NCBI GenBank assembly: GCA_026989455.1
Contig: JALSJH010000079.1
Location: forward strand, 1-60,929
Origin: Chromatiales bacterium
Lineage (GTDB): Bacteria > Pseudomonadota > Gammaproteobacteria > RBG-16-57-12
DNA: 60,929 nt
Direction of reading: 5' to 3'
A model generated the notes under the pieces. It did no database searches. It was not told where the DNA came from and worked only from the letters and a program-made list of their open reading frames with translations. Position numbers and translations under genes: made by a program. Below are positions 30,348 to 41,142 of this stretch, in pieces; the first letter of the stretch is position 1; every line of letters begins with the position of its first letter.

Positions 30348-31652
30348 GCCGTTAATACGACTATCTTCATCCATTAGTGATTTCACCTTTCGACAAGCAT
30401 GCAACACAGTGGTGTGGTCACGGCCACCGAAGGCATCGCCTATTTCAGGAAGGCTGTGGTTGGTAAGCTCCTTGGAAAGATACATCGCAACTTGTCGTGG
30501 ACGTGCGATTGAGCGACTACGTTTTTTAGAAAGTAGCTCAGCGACACGCAGTTTGTAGAACTCAGCGACTGTTTTTTGAATATTATTAATAGAGACCAGC
30601 TTCTCCTGTAGTGATAGCAGATCTTTAAGTGCATCTTTTGCGAAATCGAGGGTGATCGGTTTGCCAGTGAAATTTGAGTTAGCGGTTACACGACGAAGTG
30701 CACCCTCAAGCTCCCGGACATTTGAGCGGATCCGTTTAGCGATAAAAAATGCAACATCATTGGGTAGTTCGATATCGATCTGTTCTGCTTTTTTTAACAA
30801 GATAGCCACACGGGTTTCAGTATCGGGTGGCTCAATGAGTGCACTAAGACCCCAGCCAAATCGGGATTTAAGGCGATCCTCCAGTTGATCGACCTCTTTA
30901 GGGTAGCGGTCACAGGTGAGTACAACTTGCCTCTGTCCTTCAAGGAGAACATTGAAAGTATGAAAAAACTCCTCCTGAGAGCGCTCTTTTCCAGCAAAAA
31001 ACTGAATATCATCGACCAGCAAACAGTCGAGACCACGGTAGAAATTTTTGAAGTTGTCGATAGAGTTGAGTTGCAGGGCTTTGACCATATCTTGAACAAA
31101 ACGCTCTGAGTGTAGATAGAGCACCTTCGCTGCAGGATTTTGCTGTTTTATCTGGTTACCAATGGCATGCATAATGTGGGTTTTACCCAGACCCACGCCG
31201 CCATAGATGAAAAATGGGTTGTAGGCAGTACCGGGGTTAGAGGCAATTTGTTGTGCAGCGGCATAACAGAGCTGACTATTTTTCCCAGGAACAAAGCTGT
31301 CAAAGGTAAAGCTGGGGTTAAGATTGCTACTAGTGTGTACGGGTAAGTTGGGTGAGTTGCGGTTTTGGTTTGCTTGTACCCCACTGTTATCTTGTACCAT
31401 CTTGGGTGCTTCACCCCCGACAAGAAATTGAAGCTCGGGTGCTGCCCCTTTGGTTATCAGATTCAAGTGACTATTAATTTGTGCGTGAAAATTATTCTCA
31501 ACCCAGTTCATAACATATTCGTTCGGTGCCAATAGCTGAATGGATTGAGCACTCTCTATGACATGCAGTGGACGAATCCAAGTATTGAACTCTTGGGTAC
31601 TTAACTCATCTTCTAGGTGAGTTAAGCACTGTTTCCAAAGTGAATCGGGCAT
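30312..31652 (-). CDS. dnaA: Chromosomal replication initiator protein DnaA
   Basis: 446 residues. Domain I at the N-terminus ([25 protein letters not shown]), a short linker, an AAA+ domain with Walker [10 protein letters not shown] and Walker [10 protein letters not shown], and the C-terminal DNA-binding domain with the DnaA signature [14 protein letters not shown]. It opens oriC when bound to ATP. A consensus DnaA box lies 66 bases upstream of its start, suggesting autorepression as known in E. coli. Confidence 0.98.
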   Translation of the reverse strand: MPDSLWKQCLTHLEDELSTQEFNTWIRPLHVIESAQSIQLLAPNEYVMNWVENNFHAQINSHLNLITKGAAPELQFLVGGEAPKMVQDNSGVQANQNRNSPNLPVHTSSNLNPSFTFDSFVPGKNSQLCYAAAQQIASNPGTAYNPFFIYGGVGLGKTHIMHAIGNQIKQQNPAAKVLYLHSERFVQDMVKALQLNSIDNFKNFYRGLDCLLVDDIQFFAGKERSQEEFFHTFNVLLEGQRQVVLTCDRYPKEVDQLEDRLKSRFGWGLSALIEPPDTETRVAILLKKAEQIDIELPNDVAFFIAKRIRSNVRELEGALRRVTANSNFTGKPITLDFAKDALKDLLSLQEKLVSINNIQKTVAEFYKLRVAELLSKKRSRSIARPRQVAMYLSKELTNHSLPEIGDAFGGRDHTTVLHACRKVKSLMDEDSRINGDVDNLLKILST

Positions 31653-31717
31653 CGGTTGGTAACCTGCGGAAGATAATGGGTCGGTTTTGAGGTGGATTTT
31701 ACGCAGTTAGTACAAAG

Positions 31718-31726
31718 TTATCCACA
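31718..31726 (+). promoter_or_regulatory. DnaA box in the dnaA-rpmH intergenic region
   Basis: An exact TTATCCACA, followed by a weaker site CTTTCCACA at 31729-31737. It lies between divergent dnaA and rpmH, a common place for dnaA autoregulation. A role as part of a second origin module cannot be excluded. Confidence 0.7.
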
Positions 31727-31766
31727 ACCTTTCCACAATATATAAAGGATTAGCTGATTTAATTAC

Positions 31767-31795
31767 TTGACATAAGGCAAGGAGAAAAGTATCTT
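31767..31795 (+). promoter_or_regulatory. Strong sigma-70 promoter of rpmH
   Basis: Perfect -35 TTGACA (31767-31772), a 17-bp spacer and -10 TATCTT (31790-31795), 41 bases before the rpmH ATG. Confidence 0.8.
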
Positions 31796-31836
31796 TGGCG
31801 GCTCGTTAAGATCGATACAACTGTAGGGCTTCCACG

Positions 31837-31971
31837 ATGAAAAGAACATTCCAGCCAAGCGTCATTAAACGCAAGCGCACACACGGTTTTCGTGCACGTA
31901 TGGCCACCAAGGGTGGTCGAGCAATCATTCGAGCTCGTCGTGCTAAAGGCCGCATTCGTCTCTCTGCATAA
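31837..31971 (+). CDS. rpmH: 50S ribosomal protein L34
   Basis: 44 residues, [20 protein letters not shown] at the start and KGRIRLSA at the end, the highly conserved and very basic L34 sequence. It is followed by a strong terminator before rnpA, which probably sets the ratio of L34 to RNase P protein. Standard first gene of rpmH-rnpA-yidD-yidC. Confidence 0.98.
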   Translation: MKRTFQPSVIKRKRTHGFRARMATKGGRAIIRARRAKGRIRLSA

Positions 31972-31999
31972 TAGAGGCGGGTAGGTAGTAGAGAAAAAG

Positions 32000-32035
32000 A
32001 TCGGTAGCAGGCACTATGTCTGCTACCGATTTTTG
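32000..32035 (+). terminator. Intrinsic terminator after rpmH
   Basis: A perfect 11-bp stem, ATCGGTAGCAG / CTGCTACCGAT, with a nine-base loop, followed by TTTTGTT. It lies 28 bases after rpmH and before rnpA, so read-through or a downstream promoter must supply rnpA. Confidence 0.88.
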
Positions 32036-32064
32036 TTATTAGTATGCAGTAATTTGAGAGTAGT

Positions 32065-32421
32065 GTGGCTGGCTTTAGTAAAAAAATGCGACTTTTGAGT
32101 GCTGCAGATTTTAAGCGGGTGTTCGATGCACCTGATCAACGCTCTGTTGATAATATGTTTACTCTGCTTGCCAGAAAAAATGAGCTGGGGTACTCCCGCT
32201 TAGGTATGGCAATCACCAAAAAACGTTTGAAAAGGGCAGTTGACCGTAACTATGCCAAACGTATTATCCGTGAGACATTTCGTGCTCAGCAAGATGAGAT
32301 AGTGGGTGTGGATGTTGTGGTCATAAACCGAAACGGAGTGGCGGGTGCTGAAAAAAAAGCGCTGCGTAACTCATTGAAAAAACACTGGCCTCGCTTGGCA
32401 AAACGATGCGCAAAGTCTTAA
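32065..32421 (+). CDS. rnpA: Ribonuclease P protein component
   Basis: 118 residues, the basic protein subunit that helps the RNase P RNA cleave tRNA 5' leaders. The RNR-type motif appears as [14 protein letters not shown], with Tyr where Arg is common. The start is a GTG. It overlaps yidD by 16 bases. Confidence 0.93.
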   Translation: MAGFSKKMRLLSAADFKRVFDAPDQRSVDNMFTLLARKNELGYSRLGMAITKKRLKRAVDRNYAKRIIRETFRAQQDEIVGVDVVVINRNGVAGAEKKALRNSLKKHWPRLAKRCAKS

Positions 32422-32630
32422 TTCTGTTTATTAGGGGTTATCAGCTTCTTATTAGCCCGCTATTAGGCAATAATTGTCGCTTCTACCCTAGCTGTTCACA
32501 CTATGCCCAAGAGGCGATTGAAGTGCATGGTGGTGTGAAAGGGCTTTGGTTGACGATTCGGCGTCTGTTACGCTGCCATCCTTTTAATCCTGGTGGGTTT
32601 GACCCCGTTCCTGGTAATAAAAAAGAGTAA
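32406..32630 (+). CDS. yidD: Membrane protein insertion efficiency factor YidD
   Basis: 74 residues with the family core [21 protein letters not shown] and [17 protein letters not shown]. YidD is a small amphipathic inner-membrane-associated protein that assists YidC-dependent insertion. It overlaps rnpA by 16 bases and ends two bases before yidC, as in most bacteria. Confidence 0.95.
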   Translation: MRKVLILFIRGYQLLISPLLGNNCRFYPSCSHYAQEAIEVHGGVKGLWLTIRRLLRCHPFNPGGFDPVPGNKKE

Positions 32631-32632
32631 TT

Positions 32633-34285
32633 ATGGAAACTCAAAGATTAATATTGATAATTGCGCTGATGATTACAACTCTTCTGCTTTGGCAGAGCTG
32701 GGAGATACGTCATGGCCAACCAATTCAAAACATAAGCTATGTAGAGGGTGCACAACCACTGCAGCCTGCTGATGAATCAGTACCCGAAATGCCGCCGGAA
32801 ATCGCCTCAGCCAAGGGGTTGAGCATTGAAACCCAGCAGCAGTTAACACCCTCAGCAGAAGCTAAAACAATTCGTATTGTGACTGACCTGTTGGATATTG
32901 AAATCAGCAGTGCCGGGGGCGATATACGCAAAGCAAGCTTGTTAAAGTATCCCATTGAGTTAGAAGAGCCTGACAAGGTTATTCAGCTGATGAATGACAC
33001 CATGCCGCGTCTATTTGTTGGGCAGAGTGGCTTGATCTCGCGCAATGCTAAATTACCCGATCACCATACGGTCTATCAGGTCGAAAAGAGCGAGTATCGA
33101 CTGGCAGATGGTGAAGATGAGCTAAAGGTCAATCTACTCTGGCAGAATGAAGAGGGGATAAGAGTCGTTAAGCAGCTCACCTTCAAACGTGACAGTTATG
33201 AGATCGATATCGATTACCTGGTTGAAAATAGAACAGGTGAACCTCTCTCACTGGCGATGTATCGTCAACTACAGCGTGGTGACTACTCAATTCAAGGTGA
33301 GAACAGCTTTATCTACACCTTTACCGGCGCGGTTGTCTCTAACAACATTAATAAATACGAAAAGATTCAGTTTGATGATATGGAAGATTGGCAGCCAGAG
33401 CATGACTATGCACAGGGTGGCTACATCGCCATGCTACAGCACTATTTTACCAGTGCCTGGTTAGCAAATGATGATGAAGATAACCGCTTCTACACTAAAG
33501 CACTTAGCGATGGTCGATATGTTATCGGTCTCAGTACTGCCGAGAAAACACTACCCGCCGGTGAGAGTGAAACGCTGCACACCCGTATGTTTATTGGCCC
33601 TAAAGATCAAGAGCGCATGGAGCTAGTCTCCCCCGACCTTCGCCTGACGGTTGATTATGGTATTTTGAGTGTATTGGCCGAGCCTCTGTTTTGGTTGCTG
33701 CGCTTTATCCACGATATTTTAGGTAACTGGGGCTGGTCGATTATTGTACTCACCATTATTATCAAGCTCTGCTTCTACCCTCTCACAGACAAACAGTACC
33801 GTTCGATGGCTAACTTGCGTAAGTTGCAGCCTAAAATGGAAGCGATAAAAGCGCGCTATGATGGTGACCGGCAGAAAATGGGTCAGGCGATGATGGAGAT
33901 GTATAAGAAGGAGAAGGTGAATCCGCTCGCGGGTTGTCTGCCGATCCTGGTACAGATCCCGGTCTTTATCGCACTCTATTGGGTATTGGTAGAGAGTGTC
34001 GAGATTCGCCAAGCTGATTTCATGTGGTGGCTGAATGATCTCTCATCACCCGATCCATACTATATATTGCCACTGCTAATGGCGATAAGTATGTTTATCA
34101 TGCAGAGGCTTAGCCCTAAGCCAAGTGATCCCATACAAGAAAAAGTGATGATGTCGTTGCCGGTTGTATTTGGTGTCTTCTTCGCATTTTTCCCCGCCGG
34201 CTTGGTGCTGTACTGGTTCTTCAATAACCTGTTATCGATTTTGCAGCAGTGGTATATCACCAAACAAGTCGAAGCCGGGGGATAG
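32633..34285 (+). CDS. yidC: Membrane protein insertase YidC
   Basis: 550 residues. An N-terminal transmembrane anchor (about residues 5-22), a large periplasmic beta domain (about 60-345), and the C-terminal insertase core with several helices ([35 protein letters not shown]). It inserts inner-membrane proteins alone or with Sec. The ATG follows AAAGAG closely. Two bases separate its stop from the proposed mnmE start. Confidence 0.97.
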   Translation: METQRLILIIALMITTLLLWQSWEIRHGQPIQNISYVEGAQPLQPADESVPEMPPEIASAKGLSIETQQQLTPSAEAKTIRIVTDLLDIEISSAGGDIRKASLLKYPIELEEPDKVIQLMNDTMPRLFVGQSGLISRNAKLPDHHTVYQVEKSEYRLADGEDELKVNLLWQNEEGIRVVKQLTFKRDSYEIDIDYLVENRTGEPLSLAMYRQLQRGDYSIQGENSFIYTFTGAVVSNNINKYEKIQFDDMEDWQPEHDYAQGGYIAMLQHYFTSAWLANDDEDNRFYTKALSDGRYVIGLSTAEKTLPAGESETLHTRMFIGPKDQERMELVSPDLRLTVDYGILSVLAEPLFWLLRFIHDILGNWGWSIIVLTIIIKLCFYPLTDKQYRSMANLRKLQPKMEAIKARYDGDRQKMGQAMMEMYKKEKVNPLAGCLPILVQIPVFIALYWVLVESVEIRQADFMWWLNDLSSPDPYYILPLLMAISMFIMQRLSPKPSDPIQEKVMMSLPVVFGVFFAFFPAGLVLYWFFNNLLSILQQWYITKQVEAGG

Positions 34286-34286
34286 G

Positions 34287-35642
34287 TTGCTGGGTTGTCG
34301 TGAGACAATCGCGGCAGTGGCGACTCCACCCGGTCGAGGTGGGGTAGGCATTGTCCGTGTCTCAGGCCCCCATGTTATCGCCATAGCTGAACAGGTTTTG
34401 GGGCGACAACTGATGCCCCGTCGAGCAGAGTACCTCCCTTTTAAAGATAGTGATGGCCTGGTGATTGATCAGGGCATTGCGCTATTTTTCCCCAACCCCA
34501 ACTCATTTACCGGAGAGGATGTACTTGAGCTGCAAGGTCATGGTGGCCCAGTAGTGATGGATATGCTACTTGAGCGTGTTGTGCAGTTAGGTGCCCGCAT
34601 TGCCCGCCCCGGTGAATTTTCTGAACAAGCCTTCCTGAACGATAAACTTGACCTTGCCCAAGCTGAAGCGATTGCTGATTTAATTGATAGCGCCTCGCAA
34701 CAGGCCGCACGCATGGCACTGCGCTCGCTGCAAGGTGTTTTTTCAGAGCAGATTCACCAACTGGTTGAGCGGTTTGTTAATCTACGGGTCTATGTTGAAT
34801 CTGCTATCGATTTCCCCGAAGAGGAGATCGACTTCCTCACCGAGGGGAATGTTGCCGCGCAGGTTGCCGACTTAAAACAGTCACTTCAGCAGGTGATTGA
34901 CTCTGCTCATCAAGGTCAGTTATTGCGCGAAGGGGCCACCATTGTTATTGCAGGTCAACCCAATGTGGGTAAGTCGACCCTGCTTAACTGCCTGACAGGG
35001 CGTGACTCTGCCATTGTTACCGATACGCCCGGCACTACGCGGGACCTATTGCGTGAACAGATATTGATTGATGGTTTGCCACTTCATATTATCGACACTG
35101 CTGGGTTGCGTGAAACCGGTGACCCGGTTGAAAAAATAGGTATTCAGCGTGCGCGAGATGAGATCAGCAAGGCGGATCGGCTGTTATTGATCGTGGATGC
35201 TGCTGCGGGTATTACCGCAGAGGATCAATCGATTATTGATCAACTGCCCGAGCCACGCCCGCCAATGACGCTGATACGCAACAAAATTGATAGCCACTCT
35301 CAGCACGCTGTATTTGATGAGCAGGCCGCCATTCCGACCATAAGTCTCTCAGCTAAGCGGGGTGAGGGGGTTGAGTTGTTGCGCCAGCACCTCAAAGCTT
35401 GTGTGGGGTATCAGAGTGGTGCCGAAGGTGGCTTTATAGCGCGTCATCGGCATCTGGATGCACTGAACAGAGCGATGCAGCATATCAGCCAAGGTGAAGC
35501 ACAGTTACTCGGTATGGGCGCGGGTGAACTGCTGGCTGAAGAGTTACGCCAAGCGCAGGGTGCACTGAATGAGATCACGGGAGAATTTGGCAGTGATGAG
35601 CTGCTAGGAAAAATATTTTCCAGCTTCTGCATCGGTAAATAG
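34287..35642 (+). CDS. mnmE: tRNA uridine-5-carboxymethylaminomethyl modification GTPase
   Basis: 451 residues from a TTG start. N-terminal formyl-THF-binding domain ([20 protein letters not shown]), a G domain with [24 protein letters not shown] and NKID, and the C-terminal CIGK motif. With MnmG it installs the cmnm group on U34 of several tRNAs. The TTG at 34287 is preferred because GGGGGA lies five bases upstream, it directly follows yidC, and the length then equals known MnmE; an ATG at 34164 would lie inside yidC and add unrelated residues. Confidence 0.94.
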   Translation: MLGCRETIAAVATPPGRGGVGIVRVSGPHVIAIAEQVLGRQLMPRRAEYLPFKDSDGLVIDQGIALFFPNPNSFTGEDVLELQGHGGPVVMDMLLERVVQLGARIARPGEFSEQAFLNDKLDLAQAEAIADLIDSASQQAARMALRSLQGVFSEQIHQLVERFVNLRVYVESAIDFPEEEIDFLTEGNVAAQVADLKQSLQQVIDSAHQGQLLREGATIVIAGQPNVGKSTLLNCLTGRDSAIVTDTPGTTRDLLREQILIDGLPLHIIDTAGLRETGDPVEKIGIQRARDEISKADRLLLIVDAAAGITAEDQSIIDQLPEPRPPMTLIRNKIDSHSQHAVFDEQAAIPTISLSAKRGEGVELLRQHLKACVGYQSGAEGGFIARHRHLDALNRAMQHISQGEAQLLGMGAGELLAEELRQAQGALNEITGEFGSDELLGKIFSSFCIGK

Positions 35643-35645
35643 ATT

Positions 35646-37793
35646 GTGAAATTTCGCCACCTCCCCCTCTCTACACTCTTTTTTAGCATCATCGTCATAA
35701 GCCATAATGTACAGGCAGAGCAGCGCTGTTTTGCGCCACTGCCGAGTGTGCCCGCGCCCGCATCAACAGGGGATGAGCAGACTATTTTTATTAGCGCTGA
35801 TGAGAGCGAATCTTGGGGAAAGGGCGACATCAGACTACGGGGTGATATTGAACTGACTCAAGGTACACGGTTTTTGCGTGCCGAACAGATGCTCTACTCC
35901 GATGAAGATCAACGCATTACTGCCGAAGGCAATATCTCCCTTATTGAAGAGGGTCTGCTGCTGAAAGGGCGGCGGATTATGCTGAACGTTCAGGATGAAG
36001 CGATGACCCTGGAGGGGGGAGAATACCAAATAGCGGGTCAGGGTGCCCGTGGTGCGGCAGAGAAAATATCGATTATCAACCGAGAACAGATTCTGCTGCA
36101 AGATGCGAGCTACACCACCTGCCCACCCGGTGATGAGAGTTGGCGCTTTCGTGCTGCCACCATCACCTTGAAGCCTGCGGAGAATATCGGCACGGCTAAA
36201 CATATGCGGCTCGAGATGATGGGGGTGCCGGTCTTCTATTTCCCCTATATTAATTTCCCGCTGGGTGAGCGAAAAAGTGGACTGCTATTACCCAGTGTGG
36301 GCTCATCAAATAGTGTTGGCCAGGAGGTAACGACTCCTTTTTATTGGAATATCGCTCCCGACCGTGATGCCACCCTCTCCATCAATCAAATGAGCAAACG
36401 TGGAACCCAGTTAACGGGTGAGTTTCGTTATTTGAATGAAAATGGAGAGGGGCAGCTTGATGTTGAATATCTTGATAATGACCAACAGAGCTCACGGGCG
36501 CGCCACTTTTTACATTACCAGCAGCAAAGTTATTGGCAGGCTTGGCAAGCATCCATAAACTTCCAGCAACTCAGTGATCGTGACTACTTTCGTGACCTGA
36601 GTCGTGAGAAAGAGCGCTACAGTAGTCGCCTGCTTGAGAGCTACGCTGCACTGAGTTATGCCGACGATGCATGGTATGGCTCACTGGCGCTGCAAAACAA
36701 TAAAATCCTAGATGAAATACCATCCGCTACCCCAGCCGTCAAGCGCCTTCCCCAGCTGCGTTTTGCCCACTACCGTGGCCTTGCCAAGGGTGTGAACTTT
36801 GCGTTGCAGAGTGAGTTTGCCTCTTTTCGACAAAGTAGTGATTTAACCGCGTTGCGTTTAGATATAAAACCCACACTCTCGGCTTACTACGGTGACAGCG
36901 CAGCCTATCTAAAACCCAGTATCGCCTGGCAAGCGACCGGCTATTGGGTCAATAATGGCTCGGCTCAAATACGACAACTACCCAAGGTAACGCTGGATAG
37001 TGGGCTGTGGTTTGAGCGGAATCTACAAATTGGTGACAAAGCGTATCGGCAATCGCTGGAGCCTCGGCTCTACCTGCTGTATGTACCTTACCGTGAGCAG
37101 CAGAGTCTACCCGCCAGCGGTGCGCTGTTTGATACCCAACTTAGCGAGTTTGATTTTGATTCGCTCTTTACTGAAAACCGTTACAGTGGCATCGACCGAA
37201 TAGGCGATGAGCAGAGAGTCACCCTGTCACTGGCGAGTCGCTGGTTTGATAATCAGGGTCGTCAACGCCTGCAAGTACGTTTTGGGCAGCTTTATCACTT
37301 AAGTGAACAGCGGGTAACGATTCCAAATGAAACCATTACAGAGAAGGGGTGGTCAAACCTTCTGGCCGCAGTTGATGGTGAGGTTAACCGCTTTGTAACC
37401 ACCAGTGGCTTGGCAGAGTGGAATACCCGCCAGGGGTGGCTTGAAAAGGCCAACTTTCAAGTGGCTTTTGAGCGGGACAAAAAACGCCGGGTTTCTCTGG
37501 GACTAAATTTTCGTCGCACACTGATCAAGCAGAGCACCTTACAAGCTCGTTGGCCACTGAGTAGTCGCTGGTCGATGATGGGTAATGTAACCTACTCGTT
37601 TTATCGCAATGGCGCGCTCAATACTCAACTAGGGTTTGAGTATGATAATTGTTGCTGGCGTGCGCGCATAGCGGCGCAAGAGTATATCAGTGATAATGAT
37701 GGCGGCCGCAACAGTGGCATCGCAGTACAATTTGAACTCAAGGGGCTAACCAGTGTTGGCTCTAAAATCAGTGGTTTTTCTGAAGATAGTTAA
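35646..37793 (+). CDS. lptD: LPS-assembly outer membrane protein LptD
   Basis: 715 residues with a signal peptide ending near VQA-E (residue 24), an OstA-type N-terminal jellyroll (about 45-180) and a long beta-barrel. LptD with LptE places lipopolysaccharide in the outer leaflet. Cysteines suited to the structural disulphides are present: one just after the signal peptide (QRC), one in YTTCPPG and the adjacent pair in DNCCWRA. The start is GTG, three bases after mnmE. The core FYFPYINFPLGERKSGLLLP is typical. Confidence 0.95.
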   Translation: MKFRHLPLSTLFFSIIVISHNVQAEQRCFAPLPSVPAPASTGDEQTIFISADESESWGKGDIRLRGDIELTQGTRFLRAEQMLYSDEDQRITAEGNISLIEEGLLLKGRRIMLNVQDEAMTLEGGEYQIAGQGARGAAEKISIINREQILLQDASYTTCPPGDESWRFRAATITLKPAENIGTAKHMRLEMMGVPVFYFPYINFPLGERKSGLLLPSVGSSNSVGQEVTTPFYWNIAPDRDATLSINQMSKRGTQLTGEFRYLNENGEGQLDVEYLDNDQQSSRARHFLHYQQQSYWQAWQASINFQQLSDRDYFRDLSREKERYSSRLLESYAALSYADDAWYGSLALQNNKILDEIPSATPAVKRLPQLRFAHYRGLAKGVNFALQSEFASFRQSSDLTALRLDIKPTLSAYYGDSAAYLKPSIAWQATGYWVNNGSAQIRQLPKVTLDSGLWFERNLQIGDKAYRQSLEPRLYLLYVPYREQQSLPASGALFDTQLSEFDFDSLFTENRYSGIDRIGDEQRVTLSLASRWFDNQGRQRLQVRFGQLYHLSEQRVTIPNETITEKGWSNLLAAVDGEVNRFVTTSGLAEWNTRQGWLEKANFQVAFERDKKRRVSLGLNFRRTLIKQSTLQARWPLSSRWSMMGNVTYSFYRNGALNTQLGFEYDNCCWRARIAAQEYISDNDGGRNSGIAVQFELKGLTSVGSKISGFSEDS

Positions 37794-37794
37794 T

Positions 37795-39084
37795 ATGAAA
37801 AAAATAGCAATTATACTAATGTTGTTGATGAGTGTAAGTACTCACCTACAGGCCGCAGACGATGTGGAATGGATTGATGGGATTGCAGCGATTGTTAATG
37901 ATGAGGTGATCACCCAAGGTGAGTTACAGAAAAGAGTCGACAGTATCACTGCTCAGTTACGTAGTGAGGGCAAATCATTACCCGCCACGTCACTGCTAAA
38001 AAACCAGGTTATCGAACGTATGGTATTAACGCGGCTGCAACTCAGCATGGCGGAGCAGACCGGTATTCGTATTGATGATGTCACTCTTGACCGCACCATT
38101 GAAAATATCGCGGAACAAAATAACTTAACGATCCGGGAGTTTCGTGATGTTTTAACCCGTGACGGCATTAACTTTGCCGATTTTCGCGAAGAGATAAGAA
38201 AAGAGCTGACACTCTCACGACTGCGCCAACGTGAGGTGGATAATCGAATTCTGGTGACCCAGCAGGATGTTGATAACTACCTATTAACCCAAAAAACCCA
38301 ACAAGGGGGTGGTCAGGAGTATCGCCTGCAACACATTTTGATAGCACTGCCAGAAGGGGTCTCTCCTGAACAACTGAAACTGAGCCAGCAGAAGGCGGCA
38401 CAACTGGTTCAGCAGTTGAGATCTGGCGCTAACTTTTCAGAGATGGCGATTGCTCACTCGGCAGGCCAAAAAGCATTGGAGGGTGGTGATTTAGGCTGGC
38501 GTAAACTCGGTGAACTCCCCAGAGCCTTTGCGGACATTGTGGCTAACCTAGAGACGGGCGGTATTAGTAACTTAATCCGCAGCCCGAGTGGCTTTCATAT
38601 TATCAAACTGGCGGAAAAGCGCAGCGCCTCGACGCAACGCAATGTCATTATTCAGCGCCAGGCGCGTCACATTTTAATTAAGCCGAAAAACCGTGCTGAT
38701 CGGGCAGAGAGTCGAGCACAGCTGGAGCGCATTCGTGAACGGATTGAAAACGGTGAAGATTTTGCTGAAATCGCCAAAAGTCACTCAGATGATCGTGGCT
38801 CCGCAGTGGAGGGTGGTTCCTTGGGTTGGGTTAATCCCGGCGTGATGGTGCCCGAATTTGAAGAGGAGATGGAAAAACTGGCCGATGGTGAAATCAGCCC
38901 AGTGTTTCAGAGCCGTTTTGGCTGGCACATTGTCCAAGTACTCGCCCATCGTGAGCATGACAATACCGAAGAGCTGCAACGGATTGCCGCACAAAAAGCG
39001 ATCAAACAGCGCTTAGTTGAAGAGGAGTATCAACTGTGGCTGCGTCGCCTGCGTGACGAAGCCTTTGTTGAGCTGAAAATTTAA
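37795..39084 (+). CDS. surA: Periplasmic peptidyl-prolyl isomerase chaperone SurA
   Basis: 429 residues from the ATG at 37795, immediately after lptD. A signal peptide is cleaved after LQA, then the SurA N-terminal chaperone domain (IAAIVNDEVITQGELQKRV), two parvulin domains (YRLQHILIALP... and RQARHILIKPK...), and a short C-terminal helix. It escorts outer-membrane proteins, including LptD. An in-frame ATG at 37753 lies inside lptD and lacks a signal-peptide start. The TAA stop touches an R1 repeat copy. Confidence 0.96.
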   Translation: MKKIAIILMLLMSVSTHLQAADDVEWIDGIAAIVNDEVITQGELQKRVDSITAQLRSEGKSLPATSLLKNQVIERMVLTRLQLSMAEQTGIRIDDVTLDRTIENIAEQNNLTIREFRDVLTRDGINFADFREEIRKELTLSRLRQREVDNRILVTQQDVDNYLLTQKTQQGGGQEYRLQHILIALPEGVSPEQLKLSQQKAAQLVQQLRSGANFSEMAIAHSAGQKALEGGDLGWRKLGELPRAFADIVANLETGGISNLIRSPSGFHIIKLAEKRSASTQRNVIIQRQARHILIKPKNRADRAESRAQLERIRERIENGEDFAEIAKSHSDDRGSAVEGGSLGWVNPGVMVPEFEEEMEKLADGEISPVFQSRFGWHIVQVLAHREHDNTEELQRIAAQKAIKQRLVEEEYQLWLRRLRDEAFVELKI

Positions 39085-39221
39085 GCTACTCAGGGTATTC
39101 ATCGTTTGCCTCAACTCTTCGTTATTTTCGTACTCAATCGGTCACCTATTCCCTATAGGCCCCTCTCTCCGTGCGAAAAATCCTCGATTTAAGGTAAAAT
39201 CTAAACACGCTGAGTAATTAC
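39083..39221. repeat. MITE-like repeat family R1, copy 1
   Basis: About 139 bp nearly identical over long stretches to the reverse complement of 53628-53769; the shared core includes TTATTTTCGTACTCAATCGG and CTCTCTCCGTGCGAAA. The right end reads ACACGCTGAGTAATTAC and the left end CTACTCAGGGTATTC, forming imperfect terminal inverted repeats. It begins at the surA stop codon and fills most of the surA-pdxA gap. No coding capacity. Confidence 0.8.
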
Positions 39222-39249
39222 AAATTTAAATATTTTAGGCTAATTGGCG

Positions 39250-40257
39250 ATGATAAAAAAAAATAAGCCACCCTACCGGTTGCTGATCACCCCCGGCGAA
39301 CCGGCAGGTATTGGCCCAGATTTGGTGATTGGCTTGGCAGAAAAACCGAGCAATGCCGAACACGTTCTAGTGGCTGATCCCGAGTTAATTGAGCAGCGGG
39401 CACGGCTGCTCGGCAAAAAAGTTACACTAAAAATTATCCAAGCCGATCAAGCACCACAACCCGATCAACCCGGTGTATTGAAGGTGATCCCGGTTAAACT
39501 GCACGCGCCGGTTGTAGCCGGTCAACTGAACAGCCATAACGGGCGCTATGTATTGGCCTGTCTGGATAAAGCGGTCGCCGCACTCAAGGCGGGTTACCCC
39601 GCCGCGCTGGTCACCGGTCCGGTACATAAAGGTATTATCAACCAGGCAGGTATCCCTTTTAGTGGCCATACTGAATACCTAACAGAGATCACCGCCGCAG
39701 AGGAGCCGGTGATGATGCTGGCCACCGAAGGGCTGAGAGTCGCGCTGTTAACCACCCACCTGCCGCTGGCAAAAGTGGCACAGCAGGTTACCCCGCAGCG
39801 GCTTGAATTGATTATACGAATCTTGCAACGCGAGCTACAGCGGCGCTTTGGCATCGTAAACCCGAAAATTGCGGTGTGTGGTCTCAACCCCCACGCCGGG
39901 GAAGATGGCCACCTTGGCCGTGAAGAGCTTGATGTGATGATACCAGTGATGGCGATGCTCAAAAAAGAAGGGGTAGCACTGCGGGGGCCGCTGCCTGCGG
40001 ATACACTGTTTATCCCTAAGCACCTTGAGTGGGCTGATGTGGTGTTGGCGATGTATCACGACCAAGGGCTGCCGGTGTTGAAATACCGGGGTTTTGGTCG
40101 AGCGGTGAATGTCACCCTTGGGCTGCCGATTATTCGCACCTCTGTGGATCACGGTACGGCGCTGGAGCTTGCCGCAAGCGGAAAAGCGGAGAGTGGTAGC
40201 TTGGATTATGCGATAGAGGTAGCATTAGAGATGGTGGAAGCAGAATATGCAGCATAA
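39250..40257 (+). CDS. pdxA: 4-hydroxythreonine-4-phosphate dehydrogenase
   Basis: 335 residues from the ATG. It performs an oxidation step of the DXP-dependent pyridoxal phosphate pathway. Motifs: ITPGEPAGIGPDL at the N-terminus, and metal-binding His in FSGHTEYL, LNPHAGEDGHLG and YHDQGLPVLKY. A TTG two codons upstream is possible. It overlaps ksgA by 11 bases, continuing the conserved surA-pdxA-ksgA order. Confidence 0.96.
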   Translation: MIKKNKPPYRLLITPGEPAGIGPDLVIGLAEKPSNAEHVLVADPELIEQRARLLGKKVTLKIIQADQAPQPDQPGVLKVIPVKLHAPVVAGQLNSHNGRYVLACLDKAVAALKAGYPAALVTGPVHKGIINQAGIPFSGHTEYLTEITAAEEPVMMLATEGLRVALLTTHLPLAKVAQQVTPQRLELIIRILQRELQRRFGIVNPKIAVCGLNPHAGEDGHLGREELDVMIPVMAMLKKEGVALRGPLPADTLFIPKHLEWADVVLAMYHDQGLPVLKYRGFGRAVNVTLGLPIIRTSVDHGTALELAASGKAESGSLDYAIEVALEMVEAEYAA

Positions 40258-41035
40258 AGCGCGTAAACGGTTTGGGCAAAATTTCCTGCATGATCAGGGA
40301 GTAATCCAGAGCATTGTTAATGCCATATACCCTACAAAAGAGGATAACCTGATTGAAATTGGCCCCGGTTTGGGGGCGCTCACCACGCAGCTGTTGCCGC
40401 TGGCAGGTGATATGCAAGTTGTTGAGCTGGATCGGGATATTATTCCTCACCTAGAGAAGATCTGCGACGGCTTAGGACGCTTGCAGATTACCCAGGCGGA
40501 TGCCCTGAAATTTGATTTTTCAAGCCTAGCTCAGCCCGATAAAAAAATGCGCATCGTCGGCAACCTGCCCTACAACATCTCCACCCCACTGCTGTTCCAC
40601 CTGATGGAGTACAGCGAGCAGATTCAAGATATGCACTTCATGCTGCAAAAAGAGGTGGTTGATCGTATGTCTGCGGTGCCGGGCAATAAACACTATGGTC
40701 GCTTGAGCATTATGTTGCAGTACTTCTGCCAAGTGGATAAATTGTTTGATGTACCGCCCGAGGCGTTTGACCCAGCACCTAAGGTCGACTCAGCGATTGT
40801 TCGCCTCACGCCCTATAGCGAGCTGCCGATAAAAGTGGATGACCTGAAAACCTACGCCATGGTGGTGACCAAGTCATTTGCCCACCGTCGTAAAACACTG
40901 CGCAACAACCTAAAAGAGCTACTCAGTTCCGATGAAATTGAGGCACTAGGGATAAACCCATCCGCACGGGCGGAGACATTAACCCAGCAAGCATTTGCCC
41001 TGCTGAGTAATCGAGTTAGCAGCATAAAAGGATAG
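40247..41035 (+). CDS. ksgA: 16S rRNA (adenine(1518)-N6/adenine(1519)-N6)-dimethyltransferase
   Basis: 262 residues. It dimethylates two adjacent adenines in helix 45 of 16S rRNA, a late ribosome assembly step. SAM motif IEIGPGLGALTTQL and catalytic NLPYNIS are present, after KRFGQNFLHD. In many relatives apaG and apaH follow; here they are absent and two less familiar genes come next. Confidence 0.97.
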   Translation: MQHKARKRFGQNFLHDQGVIQSIVNAIYPTKEDNLIEIGPGLGALTTQLLPLAGDMQVVELDRDIIPHLEKICDGLGRLQITQADALKFDFSSLAQPDKKMRIVGNLPYNISTPLLFHLMEYSEQIQDMHFMLQKEVVDRMSAVPGNKHYGRLSIMLQYFCQVDKLFDVPPEAFDPAPKVDSAIVRLTPYSELPIKVDDLKTYAMVVTKSFAHRRKTLRNNLKELLSSDEIEALGINPSARAETLTQQAFALLSNRVSSIKG

Positions 41036-41142
41036 ATTAGAGGGGGAAACTTAAGTCTTGCCATCAATGTTCGCTACAAAAGCGTATCACTCCACGCTAC
41101 AAGCGAAAATATCATGGATTGGCAAGGTCTGGACTGCTCTGA

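Noticed and set aside
30082-30558. Plus-strand open frame of 158 codons
   Set aside because: It runs through the AT-rich origin and antisense to dnaA, with no ribosome-binding site or protein-like composition.
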